From DASUPK01 sp963744105 (lineage in GTDB: Bacteria > Actinomycetota > Thermoleophilia > Solirubrobacterales > 70-9): a DNA stretch of 64,000 nucleotides. Shown piece after piece: positions 31,571 through 39,437 of this stretch. Location of the stretch: positions 1 to 64,000 of the forward strand of contig CAVUSJ010000008.1 of assembly GCA_963744105.1 (NCBI GenBank), given 5' to 3'. The position numbers and the translations under genes are program-made. The notes under the pieces are model-generated. The model made no database searches. It worked only from the letters and a program-made list of their open reading frames with translations, and had not been told where the DNA came from. Each line of letters starts with the position of its first letter. The stretch's first letter is position 1.

Positions 31571-32016
31571 TCGGCCTGGCGGCAGATCAGCACGGGGAGC
31601 TTCGAGTGGTGCGCGACCGAGGTCGCGACGCTGCCCATGGCCACGTAGCCGATCCCGGTGCGCCCATGCGAGCCCATGACGATCAGCGAGGCGCCCCGTC
31701 CCTCCGCGCCGTCCACGATCGCCTTCCAGATCGGCGAGCCCTCGGCGACGGCGGGCTCGGCGTCGAGCCCCGCCTTCTTGGCGAGCTCCGCGCCCTCCGC
31801 GGCCGCCTTCTCGGCCTCCCCCTCGATCTGCTCGGTGAGGCTCGAGGGCACCTGCGAGACCGGCGCTCCCCAGAACGGAATCGCCTCGATCGGCTCCCAG
31901 ACCGACAGGACGACGGCCTTCCGGCCGCTCTTCAGCTGCTCGCCGGCCTCCAAGATGGCCTCCCGGGCCTGCTCGGAGCCGTCATAGGCGATCAGGACGG
32001 GGCCGTCGGCGGACAT
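31567..32016 (-). CDS. Universal stress protein (UspA family)
   Basis: A 149-residue UspA-fold protein. The first strand and loop V-L-I-A-Y-D-G-S-E-Q-A carry the conserved Asp-Gly-Ser, and G-S-H-G-R-T-G-I-G-Y-V-A-M-G-S-V-A is the G-x2-G-x9-G-S/T ATP-binding motif. It is expected to bind ATP and act in stress survival. It is convergent with the small gene of the kinase operon. Confidence 0.9.
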   Translation of the reverse strand: MSADGPVLIAYDGSEQAREAILEAGEQLKSGRKAVVLSVWEPIEAIPFWGAPVSQVPSSLTEQIEGEAEKAAAEGAELAKKAGLDAEPAVAEGSPIWKAIVDGAEGRGASLIVMGSHGRTGIGYVAMGSVATSVAHHSKLPVLICRQAD

Positions 32017-32051
32017 GCCTGAAACCTACCCGGTCGAGGACGTCGGCTTCG

Positions 32052-35000
32052 TTACTCCGTCGAGATCGACGGATCCGCCTGGACCTTCTGCGGGATGATC
32101 ATCAGGAAGTTCTGCTTGGCGCCCGACGCGAGACCCGCGACGCGATCGGCCTCCTCGGCCTGATCGGTCATCCGCAGCTCGTTCGCGTAGTGGCCGAGCA
32201 GGTCCTCGATGTCGAGCTGGCCCTCGGCGTCGAGATCCTCGAGGGTCACCTTGGCGCCCTCGCCGAGGCGGCGCTCGATCGCATCCCGCCTCAGGTTGAG
32301 TCCATCGTCAACGCGGACGTAGACGCGGCCACCGGTCATCCCGGCGCAGGCCCACGGCCCGATGTCCCCGAGCACGACGGCACGGCCCGAGGTCATGTAC
32401 TCAAACGCGAAGCCCTTGGCGTTGGCGCGGTCGACGATGCAGCCGGCGGAGTCGTCGAGGGGCTGCTCGGGCTCGCCCGCTAGGACCACGTCCGCGCCAG
32501 AGAGCCGGATGCAGAAGCGGGAGTCCGCGGAGCCCTGAACGAAGAGCCTGCCGCGCTGGGCGCCATAGGCGAAGGACTTGCCGACCGAGCCGTTGACGCG
32601 CTTGCCGTCGGCGTTCCTGCCCTTGAGGATCGAGACCGTGCCGCCGAGCATCGTCTTGCCGACGCCGTCCTGCGCACCGCCCTCGACCCGGCAGGTGACC
32701 CCCCACTCGTTGAAGGCGCCGAAGCCCTGGCCGGCGACGCTTCCTCCGTTGAAGATCAGCTGAGCGAGCTCGTCGTTCTCGGTTCCCTCCGGGGCGCCGT
32801 CGTAGATCCGAGCGCGCGCGATCGCGCCGGAGAGCTCGGTGCCGAGGACGCGGTCGTTGGCGTCGGTGCGGCGCGGGAACTCGACGCTCACGCAGGAACC
32901 GTCGAACACCTTGTCGGCGACCTGGGCGATCTCGTGTGAGGCCTGCTTCGGCTCCATGCGGATCGGCTTGGCACGGACCAGTCCGGCCTCCGCGCGGGCC
33001 TCGACCGGCACCTCCTCCTCTTCGACGGGCAGATCGAGAGGCTCGAGGTCGAGGAACTCCTCGAGCGGAGTGATCAAGGGGGCCAGGTCGATCTTGTCGT
33101 GGTGGGAGATCTGCTCGAGCAGGTCGTAGCGGCCCACCAGATCCTGGGCGCGGTCGTAGCCGAGCGAGCCGACGACGGCCTTGACCTCCTCGCCCATCGC
33201 CTGGAAGAAGCGGGCAGAGCTCTCGGCCGCCGAGTCCACGGCCTGTGGCGTGAACTTCTTCAGGCCGTGCTCCTGGGCCTGCTCGACGGTTTCGATCTGG
33301 GTGGCGATGCCGACGTGGCAGGTGTCGAGCTGGCAGCCGCGGCAGATCGTGCAGCCGAGCGAGACCATCGCCAGGGTGCCGAAGGCGACCCGGTTCGCCC
33401 CCATGCAGTGGAGCTTCACGACGTCGGTGGCGTGGCGGTAGCCGCCGTCCGCCCAGATCTCGACGCGGTTGCGGATCCCGGCCTCCATCAGCGCGCGGTG
33501 CACGGCACGGGTGCCGATATCCGAGGGCAGGCCGACGTGCCGAAGCGCGTGCTGGCGCGCGGCGCCGGTGCCGCCCTCGAAGCCGGACAGGGTGATGATG
33601 TCCGCGCCCGCCTTGGCGATGCCGAGGCCGATCGTGCCGATGTTCGGGACCACGGGGACCTTGACCGAGACCCGCAGGTCCGGGTTGACGGTCTTGAGCT
33701 CGTCGATCAGCTCGGCCAGGTCCTCGATCGAGTAGAGGTCGTGATTGTTGGACGGCGAGATCAGGTCGGTGCCCGGCGTCGCGTTACGCGCCGCGGCCAC
33801 CTTGTCCGAGACCTTCTTGCCAGGCAGGTGCCCGCCCTCGCCGGGCTTCGCGCCCTGGCCGATCTTGATCTCGGCGACGTAGGAGGAGTTGAGCATCTCG
33901 GCGGAGACCCCGAAGCGGCCCGAGGCGACCTGCTGCCCGCGCCACTTGCGGTACTTGCCGTACATGTCCTGGATCTCCCCGCCCTCCCCGTTGATGCAGA
34001 GGATGTTGATCGCCTTCGCCGCCTCCGCGTAGGCGCGGAAGGCCGGCTCGGACTGGGAGCCGAAGCTCATCGAGCTGATCACCACCGGGTAGTCGTGGTG
34101 GCCGACCGAGGCATCGACCTGCGAGGGGTCCAGCGGCTCGCGGTCGGGCTCCTTCTTCAGGCTCATGATGTGGCGCATCGAGATCGGGCTCTGGGCCTCG
34201 AGCTCGCGGACCTTCTGCGAGTACTCCTCGAACGTGGCGGAGCCGTTGGCCGCGGCGATCGCCGCCTTGTAGACCTTCGGGTAAAAGCGGAAGGTCTTGG
34301 CCGGCTTCGCGTCCTCGTCGCCGGTGAGGATCCTGTGGCGCGCGTCGGTATCGGCGTCGAGCTGTGCGAAGCCGGTGCCGCCCGCCTCCGTCGCCGCGAA
34401 CGCCTCGGTGTGGAAGATCTCTGCGAGCTCGGGCTTGATTCCGATCGAGGAGAACTGGCGCGCGTAGCCGCGGACCTCGTGGATCCCGATCGTCGAGATC
34501 ACCTTCTCGATGCCCTTGCGTAGAGCCGCGCAGAGGTTGTTGACGTCGTTCTCGTAGTCGTCGACGCAGATCACCTCGACCATCACGTACGGGCAGACGC
34601 CGTTGGCGCCGAGGCCCAGGGCGACCATCACGTCGTGGACGTTTCGCATCGCGGCCGAGCGCAGGACGAGCGAGCAGCGGCGCCGCAGGTTCACCTCGCC
34701 CTTCCCGACGTCGAACTGCTTCAGCGCCTGGTCGATCGCTGACGTTGCGAGGTGGGGGTCGATGTAGCGGCGGTCGCCGTCGTAGACGGTCCGGTCGGTG
34801 AGGACGAGCAGCTCGGCGCCCTCGGTGACGGCCTTCACGGCCTCCTGGCGCAGCCGCTCGATCGCGCCCTGGGTCGTCTCGGACTCGAGCAGCGCGATGT
34901 CGATCGCCTTCGCGCGCTCACCGAACGCGGCCCAGAGGTCCTCGAGGACGTAGGTCCCCTGCTCGTGCGCGATGCGCCGGTAGGAGCTGTGGGGCAGCGG

Positions 35001-36722
35001 GGCCAGGTCGTGGTGTCCTCCCAGGATCACCGGGAAGTCCGTCTCGATCGTCTGGCTGTCCTCGCCGGGATCGCCCAGAACCGGGCGGCGGCCGAAGATG
35101 GCGCGCGTCGAGAAATGCTCGATCTCGCGCTCGCGGTCGATCGCCGGGTTGGTGACGACCGCGACCGTCTCCTTGAAGTAGTCGGCGAGGTTCTGCCGCT
35201 CGGGTGAGAGTGCGGCCAGCGGGCCGTCGTAGCCGAGCGAGCCGATCGGCTCGGCGCCGTTGTCGGCCATCTGCTGGACGAGCTTGACGTCATCGCGCTG
35301 CCAGCCGAAGCCGGCGAGCACGCGGTCCTCGACCTGGACAGGATCCTCCGGTCCGGCGTCGGTGTAGCCCGGGATCTCCGGCCCCTCGAGCGGGCCGCCG
35401 GTCTCCAGCGCGCGGTCGTAGGACGCGACCTGCTCGGTGCCCGTCCTCTCCATCCAGCGGTCGCGGACCTTGCGCAGCATCTCCGCGTGCGGATGGAGCG
35501 TGGACCGCTTCTTATCGCGGTCGATCAGGACGAGGAACTTCTGCCCCGGCGCCATCGGCTGCGGCTCCGAGATCATCTGCTGGACCGGGACGACGCCGGG
35601 CTCGGAGCTGAAGATGAAGTCGTGCGGGGTCTCGACCCGCCAGAGCGGGCGCAGGCCCATCGCATCGGCCGAGAAGACGCACTCGTCCATGTGGCGGGCG
35701 ATCAGCGCGACCGGGCCCTGCGCGAACGGTCCCATGGTCTGGCGCAGGTACATGTAGAAGGAGTGGAGGTCCTCGGGCAGGCCGGCGATCTCGTCGACGA
35801 TCGGCGGCACGACCATCTCCATCGCCTCGGCCAGGGAGAGGCCGTGGCGGCGCACCAGCGTCTCGATGGTCCGGTTCAGGTCCTGCGAGTCCGAGTTGCC
35901 CTCGGCGATCGGCACGTCGAGCATCCGCGCCTCCTGGCGGAGCTGCTCGATCGTGTTGATCTCACCGTTGTGGCCGAGGACGCCGAACGGCTGGACCCGG
36001 GTGAAGGACGGCCAGGTGTTGGTCGAGTAGCGGTTGTGACCGAACGCGCCGATGGTCTCCATCCGCTCGTCCGAGAGGTCGGCGTAGTAGGACCCGAGCA
36101 CCTTCGGGTTGCCCATCACCTTGTAGACGGCGGTCTTCCCCGAGAACGACGCGACGTGGACGCCGAGCTTCTCCTCGAGGGCGATCTTCAGGTTGAAGAC
36201 GGCGCGGTCGGCGTCGGAGGCCTCCGGGACGAGCCCGGCGAACTGCCAGAACTGCGGCTCCTCCTCGCGGGCGGTGGGCCCGAGCGCGGCGGAGTCGACG
36301 GCGCCAACCCGCTCGGCGAGGATCCGGAAGCCGGCCTTGCCGAGGAGCTCGCGCGCCCCATGGCGGACCTTCTCCAGGTCCTGGGAGCGCTCGACGAAGA
36401 CGTGTGCGACCGCGAAGGCGCCGTCCAGCGCCAGCGACGGGTTGTGCCCGCCCTGGCGGACCTCCTCGGCCCAGATCTTGGTCGGGATGTCGACCAGCAG
36501 GCCGCAGCCGTCACCCTCGCCGTCCACGTTCCCGGCGCGGTGGAGCATCTTCTGGAGGGACTCGAGCGCGAGGGTTACGGGCTCATGGCTGGGCGTCGCG
36601 TCGCGCCGGACGGACGCGTAGATCGCGCACGCGTCCTTGTCCTCCACGCTCGGGGGAGAGACGCGGGGCCGGTATGCGCGCTCAGGCGAGAAGCGCTCAC
36701 GCTGGGGGGACGAGTTCTTCAA
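32052..36722 (-). CDS. gltB: Glutamate synthase large subunit
   Basis: A 1556-residue glutamate synthase: class II amidotransferase (about 30-420; nucleophile Cys32 in D-A-C-A-I-Y, G-H-N-R-Y-S-T-N and L-G-H-N-G-E), central domain, FMN barrel (about 850-1200) with Fe-S Cys in C-T-I-C-R-G-C-Q-L-D-T-C, and the C-terminal Gly-rich helix (G-S-V-G-K-S-F-A-Y-G). It makes glutamate from glutamine and 2-oxoglutarate. TTG 36722 is chosen because GGAGG lies five bases upstream; a 31-residue propeptide would then precede Cys32. No gltD neighbour occurs, so the electron donor is unclear. Confidence 0.9.
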   Translation of the reverse strand: MKNSSPQRERFSPERAYRPRVSPPSVEDKDACAIYASVRRDATPSHEPVTLALESLQKMLHRAGNVDGEGDGCGLLVDIPTKIWAEEVRQGGHNPSLALDGAFAVAHVFVERSQDLEKVRHGARELLGKAGFRILAERVGAVDSAALGPTAREEEPQFWQFAGLVPEASDADRAVFNLKIALEEKLGVHVASFSGKTAVYKVMGNPKVLGSYYADLSDERMETIGAFGHNRYSTNTWPSFTRVQPFGVLGHNGEINTIEQLRQEARMLDVPIAEGNSDSQDLNRTIETLVRRHGLSLAEAMEMVVPPIVDEIAGLPEDLHSFYMYLRQTMGPFAQGPVALIARHMDECVFSADAMGLRPLWRVETPHDFIFSSEPGVVPVQQMISEPQPMAPGQKFLVLIDRDKKRSTLHPHAEMLRKVRDRWMERTGTEQVASYDRALETGGPLEGPEIPGYTDAGPEDPVQVEDRVLAGFGWQRDDVKLVQQMADNGAEPIGSLGYDGPLAALSPERQNLADYFKETVAVVTNPAIDREREIEHFSTRAIFGRRPVLGDPGEDSQTIETDFPVILGGHHDLAPLPHSSYRRIAHEQGTYVLEDLWAAFGERAKAIDIALLESETTQGAIERLRQEAVKAVTEGAELLVLTDRTVYDGDRRYIDPHLATSAIDQALKQFDVGKGEVNLRRRCSLVLRSAAMRNVHDVMVALGLGANGVCPYVMVEVICVDDYENDVNNLCAALRKGIEKVISTIGIHEVRGYARQFSSIGIKPELAEIFHTEAFAATEAGGTGFAQLDADTDARHRILTGDEDAKPAKTFRFYPKVYKAAIAAANGSATFEEYSQKVRELEAQSPISMRHIMSLKKEPDREPLDPSQVDASVGHHDYPVVISSMSFGSQSEPAFRAYAEAAKAINILCINGEGGEIQDMYGKYRKWRGQQVASGRFGVSAEMLNSSYVAEIKIGQGAKPGEGGHLPGKKVSDKVAAARNATPGTDLISPSNNHDLYSIEDLAELIDELKTVNPDLRVSVKVPVVPNIGTIGLGIAKAGADIITLSGFEGGTGAARQHALRHVGLPSDIGTRAVHRALMEAGIRNRVEIWADGGYRHATDVVKLHCMGANRVAFGTLAMVSLGCTICRGCQLDTCHVGIATQIETVEQAQEHGLKKFTPQAVDSAAESSARFFQAMGEEVKAVVGSLGYDRAQDLVGRYDLLEQISHHDKIDLAPLITPLEEFLDLEPLDLPVEEEEVPVEARAEAGLVRAKPIRMEPKQASHEIAQVADKVFDGSCVSVEFPRRTDANDRVLGTELSGAIARARIYDGAPEGTENDELAQLIFNGGSVAGQGFGAFNEWGVTCRVEGGAQDGVGKTMLGGTVSILKGRNADGKRVNGSVGKSFAYGAQRGRLFVQGSADSRFCIRLSGADVVLAGEPEQPLDDSAGCIVDRANAKGFAFEYMTSGRAVVLGDIGPWACAGMTGGRVYVRVDDGLNLRRDAIERRLGEGAKVTLEDLDAEGQLDIEDLLGHYANELRMTDQAEEADRVAGLASGAKQNFLMIIPQKVQADPSISTE

Positions 36723-36789
36723 TTGGGCCTCCGGATCCGCGCCTTCTTCGAGCGGGCGCGCGACGGGGTTTGGAACCGACGGACGCGAG

Positions 36790-36795
36790 ATTATA
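36790..36795 (-). promoter_or_regulatory. Perfect TATAAT -10 box upstream of gltB
   Basis: TATAAT on the minus strand, 68 bp before the TTG start. This AT-rich hexamer is rare in such GC-rich DNA. No good TTGACA-like -35 is found at 16-18 bp. It would rule out the longer in-frame GTG start at 36815. Confidence 0.4.
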
Positions 36796-36912
36796 GGCAG
36801 GCGGTCACTCGCCACCGCGCAGCCCCTGAGGGAGGCCGCGACCGGTTTCTCCGCAAATAGCGAAACCGTCCTACCGGCGCTTCCCGCCTGCTGCAGCGCT
36901 ACTTTCAGCGTG

Positions 36913-36948
36913 GTGAGCGGTTCTACATAATGTTTAGCGAACGCTCAC
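36913..36948. promoter_or_regulatory. Inverted repeat between divergent genes
   Basis: GTGAGCG (36913-36919) is complementary to CGCTCAC (36942-36948) with a 22-bp spacer that includes the small palindrome AGCGAACGCT. It lies in the 254-bp space between divergent gltB and the gene at 36977, so it may be an operator for either. Confidence 0.3.
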
Positions 36949-36976
36949 AACTGGTACAACTATTACCAGCAGGGAA

Positions 36977-37207
36977 ATGGGGAACAGCAGCGAGGATCGA
37001 CGGAGAAGGATGAAACGGCAGAACAAGACACAGCAGGGAGAGCAGGCAATCGGGGAGCCGTCCAGCCCGGGCTCCGAGACGGAGCGCTTCCGGGCGATCG
37101 TGGACGTCACCCACAACGAGGCGGTGACCGGGGAGTCCGGAGTCCCCGCCCACCAGCGGGACCACGAGCTGCGCCGGCAGATGCGCTCGCTCGAAGAGTT
37201 CTCCTGA
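36977..37207 (+). CDS. Small charged hypothetical protein
   Basis: A 76-residue polar protein with a basic N-terminus and several acidic helices (N-E-A-V-T-G-E-S-G-V-P-A-H-Q-R-D-H-E-L-R-R-Q-M-R). There is no membrane or signal segment. ATG 37010, preceded by GGAGAAGG, is an alternative start which would remove 11 residues. It is followed by a clear terminator, supporting a real transcript, but the function is unknown. Confidence 0.5.
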   Translation: MGNSSEDRRRRMKRQNKTQQGEQAIGEPSSPGSETERFRAIVDVTHNEAVTGESGVPAHQRDHELRRQMRSLEEFS

Positions 37208-37258
37208 GCCTGTAGACCCCAACCGATCGCAGGTCCCGTCGCGGTGCAGCGCCGCCCG

Positions 37259-37279
37259 GCAGGCTGGACGCCTGCTTTT
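37259..37279 (+). terminator. Intrinsic terminator
   Basis: GCAGGC (37259-37264) pairs with GCCTGC (37270-37275), loop TGGAC, followed by TTTT. It ends the transcript of the gene at 36977. A competing hairpin uses the same GCCTGC arm with GCAGGC at 37283-37288. Confidence 0.55.
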
Positions 37280-37288
37280 CCAGCAGGC
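37270..37288 (+). promoter_or_regulatory. Alternative hairpin competing with the terminator
   Basis: GCCTGC (37270-37275) can pair with GCAGGC (37283-37288) instead of its upstream partner, giving mutually exclusive structures 21 bases before the next start. That is an attenuator-like layout for the gene at 37309, though no ligand or leader peptide is evident. Confidence 0.3.
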
Positions 37289-37308
37289 CCGGGATATAGG
37301 TTTCCGCC

Positions 37309-37794
37309 GTGTTCCTCGCCGTAGTCGGCAGCGACGCCTACAAGTGGCTCCTCGCCTTTCACATCCTCCTGGCCGTGATCTGGGTCGGGAGCAACACCGC
37401 GATTCAGATCTTCGTGATTCGGGCCCAGCGGGCGGGGACCGACCGGCTCGCCTACTTCGCGAGCGAGATCGAGTGGTACGGGACTCGCGTCCTCATTCCC
37501 TCCTCGCTCACGCTGGTGGTCCTCGGCTTCCTCCTGTTGCACGAGTCGAGCGGCGCCTACGACCTCGGGCAGGGATGGGTCACGTTCGGTTTCGTCGTCT
37601 GGCTGCTCTCCTTCATCGCCGGAGCCGGCTATCTCGGTCCGGAATCCGGCCGGCTCAGCAAGCTGGCCGAGGAGCGCAGTCCCGACGATCCCGAGTATCA
37701 GCGCAGGATCGCCAGGATCTTCGTCGTCTCGCGGATCGAGCTGCTCCTGCTGGTCCTCGTGGTGCTCGACATGACGGTCAAGCCCGGGCTCTGA
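37309..37794 (+). CDS. DUF2269-like integral membrane protein
   Basis: A 161-residue protein with four hydrophobic helices (about 10-32, 60-78, 88-108, 135-157); opening W-L-L-A-F-H-I-L-L-A-V-I-W-V-G-S-N-T resembles DUF2269 membrane proteins. A loop with G-P-E-S-G-R-L-S-K-L-A-E-E-R lies before the last helix. GTG 37309 is the start. The function is unknown, and a His near the first helix could bind haem or metal. Confidence 0.7.
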   Translation: MFLAVVGSDAYKWLLAFHILLAVIWVGSNTAIQIFVIRAQRAGTDRLAYFASEIEWYGTRVLIPSSLTLVVLGFLLLHESSGAYDLGQGWVTFGFVVWLLSFIAGAGYLGPESGRLSKLAEERSPDDPEYQRRIARIFVVSRIELLLLVLVVLDMTVKPGL

Positions 37795-37806
37795 CGCCCA
37801 GGGCGG

Positions 37807-38181
37807 CTACCCCCAGCCCATCCCCTGATAGCCGCTGTCGACGGGGACGCCGATCAGCAGCGCGCGCACGTTTGCATCGGACTCGTTGCGGATCGTCCGG
37901 TTCACCTCGGGGGCGAAGCGGCAGAAGGTGCCCGCCGGGGCATCGTGCTCCTCGCCGTCGGTGACGATCGTGCCCTGGCCCTCGAGGATGACGAAGACCT
38001 CCTCCTGGTTGTCGCCGGTGTGGTCGTGGGCCGGGATCTGTCCGCCGGCCTCGATGTCGACGACGTTGAAGCCGAACGCTTCGGCGCCCAGCGTCTTGCG
38101 GGCCAGGCGCCAGGTGGCTCCCCCGCTTCCCTCCATCTCCTCGAACTCGTCGATGCTCTTGATCGTGTAGCCCTCGGCCAT
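37807..38181 (-). CDS. Cupin domain protein
   Basis: A 124-residue single-domain cupin. The first motif has G-G-Q-I-P-A-H-D-H-T-G-D-N-Q-E-E (His-x-His and Glu ligands of a metal) and the second has H-D-A-P-A-G-T-F-C-R-F. The family covers isomerases, dioxygenases and binding proteins, so the substrate cannot be named. ATG 38181 has GAGGAGG upstream. It converges with the DUF2269-like gene by 13 bp. Confidence 0.85.
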   Translation of the reverse strand: MAEGYTIKSIDEFEEMEGSGGATWRLARKTLGAEAFGFNVVDIEAGGQIPAHDHTGDNQEEVFVILEGQGTIVTDGEEHDAPAGTFCRFAPEVNRTIRNESDANVRALLIGVPVDSGYQGMGWG

Positions 38182-38242
38182 CGCTCCTCCTCGTCCGGTT
38201 TTTCCCCTTGTCTCTCCCGGGGAGCGAACATATCCTCTTCCC

Positions 38243-38677
38243 GTGGGAGACGACTCGGCCAAAAGTCTCGAGGAGGCGATCGGGCGTTACAACGACGCCT
38301 GGAACGCCCACGACCTCGACGCGATCATCTCCATGCACGCGCCGGACATGGTCTTCGAGAACCACACGGCCGGCGAGTCCGCGCAGGGCCCCGAGGAGGT
38401 CCGGAAGCACATCGGCGCGATCTTCGAGAGCTGGCCCGACCTGCACTTCGAGACGCGCAGGCTCTACGTGCGCGATGGCGTGGTCACCCAGGAGTGGACC
38501 GCAAGCGCGACTCACACGAACACGATGCGCCGCGGCGACCTGGTCGCCGAGCCCACCGGCGAGCGGATCGAATGGCGCGGGGTCGACGTGATCCCGTACG
38601 AGGACGGCCTGATCAAGCGCAAGGACGTCTACTCGGACTCCGTCTCGATCCTCCGCCAGGTCGGCCTGCTCGACTGA
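38243..38677 (+). CDS. SnoaL-like NTF2-family protein
   Basis: A 144-residue single-domain NTF2-like protein: Y-N-D-A-W-N-A-H-D-L-D-A-I-I-S-M-H-A-P-D near the start, F-E-N-H-T-A and W-P-D-L-H-F-E-T. The His/Asp pattern is that of SnoaL-type ester cyclases and polyketide isomerases. Starts at GTG 38243, 61 bp from the divergent cupin gene. Confidence 0.8.
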   Translation: MGDDSAKSLEEAIGRYNDAWNAHDLDAIISMHAPDMVFENHTAGESAQGPEEVRKHIGAIFESWPDLHFETRRLYVRDGVVTQEWTASATHTNTMRRGDLVAEPTGERIEWRGVDVIPYEDGLIKRKDVYSDSVSILRQVGLLD

Positions 38678-38755
38678 CCGGGCCATATCGACTCAAAAGT
38701 AGGGAGTAACCCCATGGCGCTCCCCGGCGCTTAGGCAGGTGGGGAGTTAATTGCC

Positions 38756-39031
38756 ATGGAGGTGAATGACGACGTGAAGCTGAGAACGCGAAAGCTGGCG
38801 GTCTTCGTGACTTGCCTCGGAATTGCAGCTGCATTTCCGGTTCTGAGCTCCGCCGACAAGGGCGGCGTTCCGCATAACCAGAAGCCGTGCCCGGCCAAGG
38901 GCAAGCGACACCACAAGAAGCCGAAGCCCAACAACAAGGGGAAGAAGTGCGGCTTCGCCCCTGGCAGTACCACCACGACGACCCCGTCGACGACGACCAC
39001 TGAGACGGAGACGGGGACGACTACCACCTAA
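38756..39031 (+). CDS. Small secreted protein with basic core and Thr tail
   Basis: A 91-residue exported protein. A signal peptide (R-K-L-A-V-F-V-T-C-L-G-I-A-A-A-F, cleavage near S-S-A-D at 31-34) precedes a Lys/His-rich core (K-R-H-H-K-K-P-K-P) with two Cys (about 45 and 65) that could form a disulphide, and a Thr/Glu tail. GTG 38774 is an alternative start with GGAGG upstream. The function is unknown; surface binding of a negatively charged polymer is a guess. Confidence 0.6.
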   Translation: MEVNDDVKLRTRKLAVFVTCLGIAAAFPVLSSADKGGVPHNQKPCPAKGKRHHKKPKPNNKGKKCGFAPGSTTTTTPSTTTTETETGTTTT

Positions 39032-39060
39032 CCGGGGATCCGGAAGGGCGGCCCCGCGGC

Positions 39061-39393
39061 CTACCGGACGCTGCGGGGTCGTCCCTTCCGGTTGTTGTAG
39101 ATCGCCCAGCCGGCGATCGCCGCGCCACAGGCGACCAGGATCCCCGCCGAGAGCAGCCCAGCCTCGGACCGGCCCGGTTCTCCCATGATCGAGTCTCGGG
39201 CCCCGGCCGAGAGCACCGACCCCGCGGACGCGAACGACATCGCGGAGCCCGCGGAGCCGGCCGACGCAACGGAGAACGCCGACCCGGCCGAGCCGATCGA
39301 CCCGATGGAGGCGAATGAGCCGACGGATCCGATCGAGAGCATCGACCCCTTCGAGGCGATCGAGAGGTACGAGTCCTCGGACCAGATACTCAT
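39061..39393 (-). CDS. Gly/Ser-repeat membrane protein
   Basis: A 110-residue protein. Residues 5-65 are a degenerate repeat of S-I-G-S-x-G-S/A units (for example S-I-G-S-V-G-S-F-A-S-I-G-S-I-G-S-A-G), followed by one membrane helix (L-L-S-A-G-I-L-V-A-C-G-A-A-I-A-G-W-A) and a short basic end, so the repeat probably faces out. The start at 39393 sits downstream of the intercistronic hairpin element; a start at 39441 would add the sequence M-S-H-A-R-V-L-R-V-K-R-G. It is the last gene of the lysA-thrB operon, 45 nt after thrB. Confidence 0.6.
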   Translation of the reverse strand: MSIWSEDSYLSIASKGSMLSIGSVGSFASIGSIGSAGSAFSVASAGSAGSAMSFASAGSVLSAGARDSIMGEPGRSEAGLLSAGILVACGAAIAGWAIYNNRKGRPRSVR

Positions 39394-39398
39394 CGAAC

Positions 39399-39428
39399 GG
39401 GTTGCTCCTCGCTTCACTCGGAGCACCC
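39399..39428 (-). promoter_or_regulatory. Intercistronic hairpin holding the ribosome-binding site, copy 2
   Basis: On the minus strand, GGGTGCTCC and GGAGCAACCC arms pair (39428-39420 with 39408-39399), the loop differing in two bases from the copy at 7662. GGAG is 11 nt from ATG 39393, the same spacing as in copy 1, and the element follows the thrB stop directly. Confidence 0.55.
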
Positions 39429-39437
39429 TCGCATGAC

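Noticed and set aside
35487..36860. 457-codon plus-strand frame opposite gltB
   Set aside because: Antisense shadow of an unmistakable glutamate synthase.
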